Below, in pieces: positions 59,040 through 64,000 of a DNA stretch of 64,000 nt (within the stretch, counting starts at the first letter, position 1; every line of letters starts with the position of its first letter). Source of the DNA: Candidatus Bathyarchaeota archaeon. Lineage in GTDB: Archaea; Thermoproteota; Bathyarchaeia; Bathyarchaeales; Bathycorpusculaceae. Made by a program: the position numbers and the translations under genes. The stretch covers positions 166,137 through 230,136 of the forward strand of contig JAOZHS010000003.1 of the NCBI GenBank assembly GCA_026014745.1. Reading direction: 5' to 3'. The notes below the pieces were generated by a model that had not been told where the DNA came from, ran no database searches, and was given only the letters and a program-made list of their open reading frames with translations.

Positions 59040-60098
59040 CTATTTTTTTCTTAGTGCCTCGGGTATGTAGGCGCATCTTGTGTCTTGGCCCAAAATGTCG
59101 CCCGTATAGAACAGCGCTGCGGATCGGCAGCCGCCGCACAGTTCTTTGTATTCGCAGACGCCACATTTGCCCTTGATTTTTGTCTTATCTTGAGCTTTTT
59201 TGAAGAAATCGCTGTCTTGCATGTCTTGCCAGATTTGTTTTATGGGCTTTGTTTTGATGTTGCCGATGCGGTAGGCGTCGTTGTAGCTGCATGGGATTCC
59301 GTCGCCGTTTTCGGCTATGCTCATGAATTTGCCAAAGAAGCATCTGCCCAAGAAGAAGCTGTTGTACCACTTGTCAAAGTCAGGCATGCCCCGTTGCTTG
59401 GCGACGCGCGCGTAGAAGGGGATGTACACATTGATAGCGGGGTTGCCGTTGTATTCTTGAGTTAGGTCGTAGAGTTTGTTGCATGCCCACTCGTATTGGT
59501 CGGGGGTGGGGTCATTTTTGAGGCATTCTTTGCTATAGGGAATTAAGCCGTGGAAAACCACCCAGCGGGCACCATATTTTTTGGCTAAGTCAAGTACGTG
59601 GCGCATATCAGCCTCGTTAACGTTTGTGACTTCGCCTGCGTTGGCAAAAGTGTAAACTAAAACGTTGAGCAGATTCTCTTTTGAGAAGCGTTCAACCGCA
59701 GAAACAGCGGCGTGATAAGCGCCTTTGCCGCGAATCGCATCGTTGCTGGCTTCTGAGCCGTCGATGCTGACTGAGATTTTGGTTTGGTTCTTGACGATTT
59801 TTTTGAAAGCCTCATCGTCAAGCATGCGTCCGTCGGTTATGATGCTTGTGCATAGCCCCTTTTCTGTGGCGTAGTCAAGCACTTCAAAGAGGTCTTTGCG
59901 CAGAAACGGTTGCCCCCCTGTTATGCCGAAGTAGGTGGCGCCGAAGTCTGCTGCTTGGTCAACGATTTTTTTGGCGTCCTCGGTGCCGATTTCGTCGGTT
60001 GCCTTGGATTTACCTGCGGAGGTGCAATGCACGCAGTTGCTGTCGCATTCAAAGGTGCATCGCCAAGGAATAATAAACACTGGACCTTTACCAGTCAA
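59040..60098 (-). CDS. Radical SAM/SPASM protein
   Basis: 352 residues from TTG 60098. The radical-SAM motif is CDSNCVHC (C-x3-C-x2-C) near residue 18-25, preceded by an extra Cys in WRCTFEC. FGITGGQPFLRKDL is the GGE-like element with Gln, KISVSIDGSEASNDAIRG the SAM-binding region, and CFFGKFMSIAENGDGIPCSY with CGVCEYKELCGGCRS forms the SPASM auxiliary sites. Close relatives include AhbD-type heme synthases and peptide maturases; I cannot choose. It follows the MBL gene on the same strand with 75 nt between. Confidence 0.88.
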   Translation of the reverse strand: MTGKGPVFIIPWRCTFECDSNCVHCTSAGKSKATDEIGTEDAKKIVDQAADFGATYFGITGGQPFLRKDLFEVLDYATEKGLCTSIITDGRMLDDEAFKKIVKNQTKISVSIDGSEASNDAIRGKGAYHAAVSAVERFSKENLLNVLVYTFANAGEVTNVNEADMRHVLDLAKKYGARWVVFHGLIPYSKECLKNDPTPDQYEWACNKLYDLTQEYNGNPAINVYIPFYARVAKQRGMPDFDKWYNSFFLGRCFFGKFMSIAENGDGIPCSYNDAYRIGNIKTKPIKQIWQDMQDSDFFKKAQDKTKIKGKCGVCEYKELCGGCRSAALFYTGDILGQDTRCAYIPEALRKK

Positions 60099-60173
60099 CG
60101 TATCAGCCTCTCTTTGTATCCAAACGATATATTCTATTTAACAATTCATGTTTTAAACTCATTTCTTCATCAT

Positions 60174-61139
60174 CTATAGTTGATATCGGTTTCCCACGCT
60201 ATTCAAAACAAACGCTTCAGGCAACGCCGCGTGAATGGCAAACAGGGCACGCCATCCCGTACAATGTGAGGGCACAATCAGCCGAGGCTTAAACTTGAGC
60301 AACTCATCCACGGTTGCGCCGATTTTAAGCTCAAAACTGCGACCCGCCAGATGAAACCCGCCTAAAACAGCATAAACGGTTTCTACGCCGCTGATTTTTT
60401 GAGCATAAAGAATCGTGTTGATGATGCCTGCGTGAGCGCATCCTGAAAGCACAACCAGCCCCTTGTCTTTGACGTTTAGGATTATGGCACGTTCGTCGGA
60501 GATTTGGGGGTCGGGGTGCCATTTGCCGTCTCGGAAGGTCTGGTGTTGCTGTAGCCCCTGCTCAAATGCTGTAAGCCGTGGAATTTCGCCTGTAACGCAG
60601 ACTGCTCCGTTAGCGTGAAGGCTAGGTTGTTTGGTGAAGATGAGTTGTGTCTCTTTTAGGTCGTCTGGGCTTGGGAAAGCGGGGTAGGGTTGGATGGAAC
60701 CGTTTCTATACGCGGTGCCGCGTGGCTTGAACATATCTTCATGCACGATGAGCGGCAAGCTAGGTTTACCTATGGCTGATATGAGTGGGAGCAATCCGCC
60801 GAAGTGGTCATAGTGCCCATGAGAGAGAACCACAAACTCCACTTCGCCGAGGTCTAAGCCCATGGTTGCTGCGTTTTCAACCGCGACATTTGGGCTTCCG
60901 CCTGCATCAAACAGAAACGCCGTAGAATTGCCGCCTCTAAACACCCGCACATACATGCAGAATCCATGTTCACCCAGCGGCATGTGGGCACGCTTCTGTT
61001 TGCCTTGCCTTGAGGAGCACCAGTGCCAAAGGGACTGAACCTGCGGGTGAGTAGTCGTTGAGAGCAAATCAACGGTGTTGTCGACTAAGCTTGTAATTTC
61101 TACTCTATCTACATCCACGATTTTTAGTGGACCCTGCAT
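60174..61139 (-). CDS. MBL-fold metallohydrolase (COG1237 type)
   Basis: 321 residues. Metal ligands FVVLSHGHYDHFGGLLP (H-x-H-x-D-H; about 105-115), VVLSGCAHAGIINTILYA (His; about 230), and VPSHCTGW. ERAIILNVKDKGLVVLSGCA with AVLGGFHLAG identifies the group that includes a dihydropterin/RFA-P synthase involved in methanopterin synthesis in methanogens; here only the family is claimed. The start 61139 is 10 nt after the Lrp-type gene, so they are co-transcribed. Confidence 0.88.
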   Translation of the reverse strand: MQGPLKIVDVDRVEITSLVDNTVDLLSTTTHPQVQSLWHWCSSRQGKQKRAHMPLGEHGFCMYVRVFRGGNSTAFLFDAGGSPNVAVENAATMGLDLGEVEFVVLSHGHYDHFGGLLPLISAIGKPSLPLIVHEDMFKPRGTAYRNGSIQPYPAFPSPDDLKETQLIFTKQPSLHANGAVCVTGEIPRLTAFEQGLQQHQTFRDGKWHPDPQISDERAIILNVKDKGLVVLSGCAHAGIINTILYAQKISGVETVYAVLGGFHLAGRSFELKIGATVDELLKFKPRLIVPSHCTGWRALFAIHAALPEAFVLNSVGNRYQL

Positions 61140-61148
61140 GTTGTAGCC

Positions 61149-61724
61149 TCAGAGGGAGCCTTTGTATTTGCTCGTGGTAGGGCAGCCTACACAACGTTTG
61201 GTTTCAAAACGGTTACAGGGAGTGCAGTCTACGTGGCAGGGAGCGAGTTTGTTTTCTTTATGAGCAAGATTTTCTCGAACCTGCAGAAACGGCGAGAAAT
61301 AGGTTTCACTTACCGGGTAAAATTCGGAGCGACGGATGCCTTTGCTGCAGCGCAGAGAACATTTTTCGGTAGCTATACTTTCCAAGGTTTCTTTGGTTTC
61401 AGCGACGACGATGGCGATGAGGTTGTAGCCGCCTATGGTTTTGAACATTTGGATTACGCGTGGGCAGTCTTTGAAACGGTTAACGAGGGCTTCCATGGCT
61501 TCAGCGTCTTCCATTTCAAGCATAACTATGGCGGGGTAGAGTTCGAGCGCGGCAGGGTTGACAAGCGCGCTGATTTGGATGGTTCCTTTTTTTAGGAGAT
61601 TTTCGAGGCGTTTTTTTGTGCCCATGCTGGTGTAGCCAGTGATTTTTGCGAGTTCTTCGAGTGTTGTTCGTCCGTCGGTTTGGAGTTGGCTGATGATTTT
61701 TCTGTCTATGTCATCCATGTTCAT
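61149..61724 (-). CDS. Lrp/AsnC regulator with C-terminal cysteine cluster
   Basis: 191 residues. An HTH (about 1-45: DDIDRKIISQLQTDGRTTLE, GYTSMGTKKRLENL) and RAM domain (about 60-130) of the Lrp/AsnC type are followed by a tail with CHVDCTPCNRFETKRCVGC (about 161-183: C-x3-C-x2-C-x8-C-x2-C), plus Cys in KCSLRCSKG. Such a tail could hold an Fe-S cluster or zinc and make the regulator redox-sensitive. It is first in the Lrp-MBL-SPASM group. A palindrome (61731-61747) lies 7 nt before the ATG, a likely autoregulatory site. Confidence 0.85.
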   Translation of the reverse strand: MNMDDIDRKIISQLQTDGRTTLEELAKITGYTSMGTKKRLENLLKKGTIQISALVNPAALELYPAIVMLEMEDAEAMEALVNRFKDCPRVIQMFKTIGGYNLIAIVVAETKETLESIATEKCSLRCSKGIRRSEFYPVSETYFSPFLQVRENLAHKENKLAPCHVDCTPCNRFETKRCVGCPTTSKYKGSL

Positions 61725-61730
61725 CTTTTC

Positions 61731-61747
61731 CGTTTAGTTCCTAAACG
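61731..61747. promoter_or_regulatory. Perfect palindrome between divergent Lrp and NifX-like genes
   Basis: CGTTTAGTTCCTAAACG has 7-bp perfect arms around TTC. It sits 7 nt upstream of the Lrp-type ATG, on the side facing the NifX-like gene, between their promoters (TATA-like aatattaatatag at 61752-61764). An operator for the regulator encoded beside it is the natural reading. Confidence 0.6.
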
Positions 61748-61804
61748 TAAAATATTAATATAGTTTATGGATAAAACAAAGTGAACCTTAAAAGGTGAAC
61801 GTCT

Positions 61805-62173
61805 TTGGCAACAAAAATAGTTATCCCCATCGAAGAGCCCACAGGCTTAAACTCACCCATCGCAGAACGCTTCGGCACAGCCCCATACTACGCCATCGTA
61901 GAATTAAGCGACAACAACGAACCCATAAACATAACCACACAAGAAAACCAAAGCCTCAAAGGTACAGGCAACCCCCAAGAAGCCATACTTGACCTCTGCC
62001 CCGACTTCATCATCACCTACGCCATGAGCCTTAGCGCATTAGACGCATTCAAAAACGCCGGAGTCAGCGTCCTCAAAGCCGAAGGCACAACCGCACACCA
62101 AGCCCTCATCAACTACCGCGAGGGAAAACTCGACGAACTAGTCGACGGGTTACCCCCCACTCAAACACTCTAG
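61805..62173 (+). CDS. NifX/NifB-like (dinitrogenase Fe-Mo cofactor) domain protein
   Basis: 122 residues from TTG 61805. The small ribonuclease-H-like domain found in NifX, NafY and the C terminus of NifB: IVIPIEEPTGLNSPIAERFG, YYAIVELSDNNEP, AILDLCPDFIITYAMSLSAL and VSVLKAEGTTAHQALINYRE. In NifX this domain carries Fe-S precursors. No nitrogenase genes are in view, so a metal/cluster carrier role is assumed. Divergent from the Lrp-type regulator. Confidence 0.85.
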   Translation: MATKIVIPIEEPTGLNSPIAERFGTAPYYAIVELSDNNEPINITTQENQSLKGTGNPQEAILDLCPDFIITYAMSLSALDAFKNAGVSVLKAEGTTAHQALINYREGKLDELVDGLPPTQTL

Positions 62174-62183
62174 TACCCCCTTT

Positions 62184-62669
62184 TTATTTGCAGAACCTTC
62201 CATCGTCCTGAGTGGAAGGCAGATTACAGATTTTGTTAGTAAACCATCCGATTTTCACGTTTTCGCGGTAATCAAATTGAGGCACATACGGCTTTATGTC
62301 AAGTAAAGGGGTGCCATCAAGGATGTCTACGTCTTGTATATGCAAAGTTGCACCTTCGATTTTGATGAGACGGACAATGGATAAGCCTATGGTGTTGGGT
62401 CTTGCGGGGGCACGAGTTGCGAATACTCCATGTGGCTTGTCATCTAAGAAGGGTTTAACCAAAAGGTTAGAGGCGGTTATGCGGTTGAAATGGTAGAATA
62501 GAAACAGGTGCGAGAAACCTTCGAGGTCTTTTAAGCCCTCGGCGTATTGAGGGTAAATTTCGATTGTGCCCATTGTGTTTTGGCTTGCAGAGGCTTGTAT
62601 GGGGACGTTTTTGGGTTCCTGAAACGGCGAATGGATAATGCCTATGGGCGTGTAGGTTATAGCGCTCAA
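62184..62669 (-). CDS. trmO: tRNA N6-threonylcarbamoyladenosine methyltransferase (TrmO/TsaA)
   Basis: 161 residues from TTG 62669, with GGAG 8 nt upstream (the frame is open to 62732). A single TsaA/TrmO beta-barrel: YTPIGIIHSPFQEPKNVP, TIEIYPQYAEGLKDLEGFSH, LFLFYHFNR, GVFATRAPARPNTIGLSIVR (the SAM site R-x-P-x-R-P-N-x-I-G) and DGTPLLDIKPYVPQFD. It methylates t6A37 in some tRNAs, affecting decoding. The C-terminal NTKIC...DDGRFCK tail is short. Confidence 0.92.
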   Translation of the reverse strand: MSAITYTPIGIIHSPFQEPKNVPIQASASQNTMGTIEIYPQYAEGLKDLEGFSHLFLFYHFNRITASNLLVKPFLDDKPHGVFATRAPARPNTIGLSIVRLIKIEGATLHIQDVDILDGTPLLDIKPYVPQFDYRENVKIGWFTNKICNLPSTQDDGRFCK

Positions 62670-62883
62670 GACAGCAACTCCAATGGATGTAACTGATGAG
62701 ACATATCTTAAAAAAATGCTGACGTCAAACACGATTTTTCAGGGAAAAAACCGATGAAGAGCTAAAATGATTCTCTGCGTTGCAAGACATCAATATTCGC
62801 GGTGCAGCCAACGTTTAAAGTAAACATTAAAAGCGATGAAACCTGCCACCTTTAATCAGTAAAACAATTTTGTGTGATGACAA

Positions 62884-63303
62884 ATGGCGAAGTTAAAGGG
62901 AAATGCGAAACTTTTAGAAAATGTCCGTTTGGTAACCGATAATGGCAGAGGACACAATGTTGTTTGTGATTTGCCTGAAGCCCAAGGCGGAACCAACACT
63001 GCACCCACACCTCTAGAGTTGGCGTTGATGTCGTTGGCAGGCTGCGGAGTTATAATTTATGCGGATATTTGTAAAAACAGCAAAATTGACCCTGGAAAGA
63101 TCGAGATAAACGTGGAGGCTGACAAAACACCTGAATCACCAACTATATCAGGAGTCACCATGAAAGTAAACATCCAATCCAAAGCACGCAAAGGCCTAGT
63201 GGAGGCGGCTTGGAGACGCACTGAAGCCCGCTGTCCAGTCATGTTCATCTACAACGGCACCATCCCTGTCAAGATTGAAGCCCAAATAAATGCCGAAGAG
63301 TAA
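62884..63303 (+). CDS. OsmC-family protein
   Basis: 139 residues. An OsmC/Ohr-type fold: PTPLELALMSLAGCGVIIYA (first redox Cys near 57), SKIDPGKIEINVEADKTPE, and AWRRTEARCPVMFIYNG (second Cys near 119). The two cysteines are positioned as the thiol pair that reduces organic hydroperoxides. Homologues may also bind hydrophobic peptides. It begins at ATG 62884 and stands alone. Confidence 0.85.
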   Translation: MAKLKGNAKLLENVRLVTDNGRGHNVVCDLPEAQGGTNTAPTPLELALMSLAGCGVIIYADICKNSKIDPGKIEINVEADKTPESPTISGVTMKVNIQSKARKGLVEAAWRRTEARCPVMFIYNGTIPVKIEAQINAEE

Positions 63304-63382
63304 TTGTTAGGGAATTTGGGTTTCTTTTGTTTGTAAACCTTTTTTACCCCTCTTCTTATAGTACTTAATAGAGGCAGCGGGT

Positions 63383-63556
63383 ATGGATGATGACGTGTTG
63401 GACCTCGGTCAGTCAGAATGTGACTGTGACCACAAAAAACAGCGCGTATACACCGAAAAACGACTCGATGTACTCGACGGGTTTGAGTTAACTTTTATTC
63501 GATGCTTAAACTGCCACAAAATCGTGGAGTTACAAGCCCGAAAATATCCCCCTTAA
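63383..63556 (+). CDS. 57-residue cysteine microprotein
   Basis: ATG 63383 opens a frame beginning DDDVLDLGQSECDCDHKKQR and continuing VYTEKRLDVLDGFELTFIRC then LNCHKIVEL to TAA at 63554-63556. C-x-C-x-H in the first third and C-x2-C-H in the last make a probable zinc ribbon-like site. A TATA-like cttatagtact lies about 25 nt upstream. It converges on the DCD-like gene, overlapping its end by 4 nt. Confidence 0.7.
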   Translation: MDDDVLDLGQSECDCDHKKQRVYTEKRLDVLDGFELTFIRCLNCHKIVELQARKYPP

Positions 63557-63969
63557 GGCGTTTGTTCTCGCGCATACAAATATAGTTCGCCAGCTCTAAG
63601 CACATCAAGCGCCTGCTGGGTTTGCGCAGTGGTAAGCCGACAACTTTTAGGGTCACGCAGAAAAAGCAATTGCTCCGACGCGTTTTTGACGATATGCAAG
63701 TCTTCCCAAGTGACTTTTAGGTCTTCAGAGGGGATATGAGTCTCCACGTATTCGGTCCATGCACCTGCATCCAATTCTGAAGCGCCCATAGTTAACGCCG
63801 TGAAAGGTCCAACCAGAGTTTTGTCCTCGGTGTTGAATAGGAAAATTACAGAGCCTATTTTGATTTCTGGGGGCGGCTTATTGTCTTTGTCAGCGCAGGC
63901 ATAACGTCTGGTGCTTAGGCACTGCTGTCGAGATGAGCTGGTGCAGAAAAAAACGTAACCATCATACAT
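63553..63969 (-). CDS. Conserved protein resembling a DCD domain
   Basis: 138 residues. The start DGYVFFCTSSSRQQC, then EIKIGSVIFLFNTEDKTLVG and PFTALTMGASELDAGAWTEY, fits the layout of the plant/archaeal DCD ('Development and Cell Death') domain: 'G.iFvcn..t...cl', 'GD.lFLyn...r.L.G.f.A'. A PUA/EVE-like fold is an alternative. It reads in from the right end and is complete in the window. Function unknown. Confidence 0.6.
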   Translation of the reverse strand: MYDGYVFFCTSSSRQQCLSTRRYACADKDNKPPPEIKIGSVIFLFNTEDKTLVGPFTALTMGASELDAGAWTEYVETHIPSEDLKVTWEDLHIVKNASEQLLFLRDPKSCRLTTAQTQQALDVLRAGELYLYAREQTP

Positions 63970-64000
63970 AACAAAAACCTCTGTTAGAAAAGGGAAGTAA

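Noticed and set aside
1-64000. CRISPR array, rRNA or tRNA genes
   Set aside because: No regularly spaced repeat series, no rRNA signature and no complete tRNA cloverleaf was seen on reading both strands by eye; a tRNAscan and CRISPR search would settle it.

Overview
This window is archaeal chromosome, most likely from a Bathyarchaeia-type (TACK) lineage. Archaeal information-processing markers are intact and scattered through it: TATA-box-binding protein, transcription factor S, proteasome alpha subunit, Pelota, Trm1, Tsr3, the Fap7/AK6 kinase, a CTU1/NcsA-type tRNA thiolase and an archaeal RNase P RNA. TATA-like boxes lie 25-35 nt before many starts, leaderless or short-leader genes are common, and TTG/GTG starts with strong AGGAGG/GGTGA sites are frequent. 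The phylum assignment is an inference from gene content. No rRNA, tRNA or CRISPR array was found.

Layout. 0-9.5 kb: edge of a beta-helix surface protein, small zinc protein, YjbQ, nicotinamidase, NAD(P)HX repair enzyme Nnr, Tsr3, a LysE-type exporter with an odd start, a macrodomain protein, a NitrOD5-like protein, and a methylthioadenosine salvage pair (MTAP + Apt). 9.5-11.8 kb: an AT-rich accessory patch with 60-bp direct repeats, two orphan genes, a broken AbrB-like gene and a frameshifted transposase remnant. 11.8-30 kb: surface proteins (PQQ/BNR propellers, Pro/Thr-rich anchored proteins), a PAS-GAF histidine kinase, a HisA-like enzyme, a Pelota-like protein lacking domain 1, secreted acetolactate decarboxylase, PPK2, a bacterial-type lipocalin, aquaporin and psmA.

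30.4-34.3 kb holds the most interesting locus: two adjoining radical-SAM genes (the first with an N-terminal PqqD/RRE-like stretch and a SPASM tail), a 79-residue Gly-rich peptide gene with its own promoter and a strong ribosome-binding site, and a translationally coupled pair encoding an 86-residue helical protein and a caspase/gingipain-fold cysteine peptidase. I read it as a candidate RiPP-type peptide maturation system.

34.5-49.4 kb: zinc microproteins, a second PAS kinase, a secreted protein that appears to start at AUA, RNase P RNA, GNAT, tRNA thiolase, P-type ATPase divergent from a TrmB-type regulator, TBP and Pelota. 49.4-64 kb: H+/Na+ pyrophosphatase, proline synthesis (proB-proA, and proC downstream of trm1), THEP1 NTPase, HAD phosphatase, then a redox-looking group (SPASM radical-SAM, MBL hydrolase, Lrp protein with a C-terminal cysteine cluster, divergent NifX-like protein) around a perfect palindrome, followed by TrmO, OsmC and a DCD-like protein.
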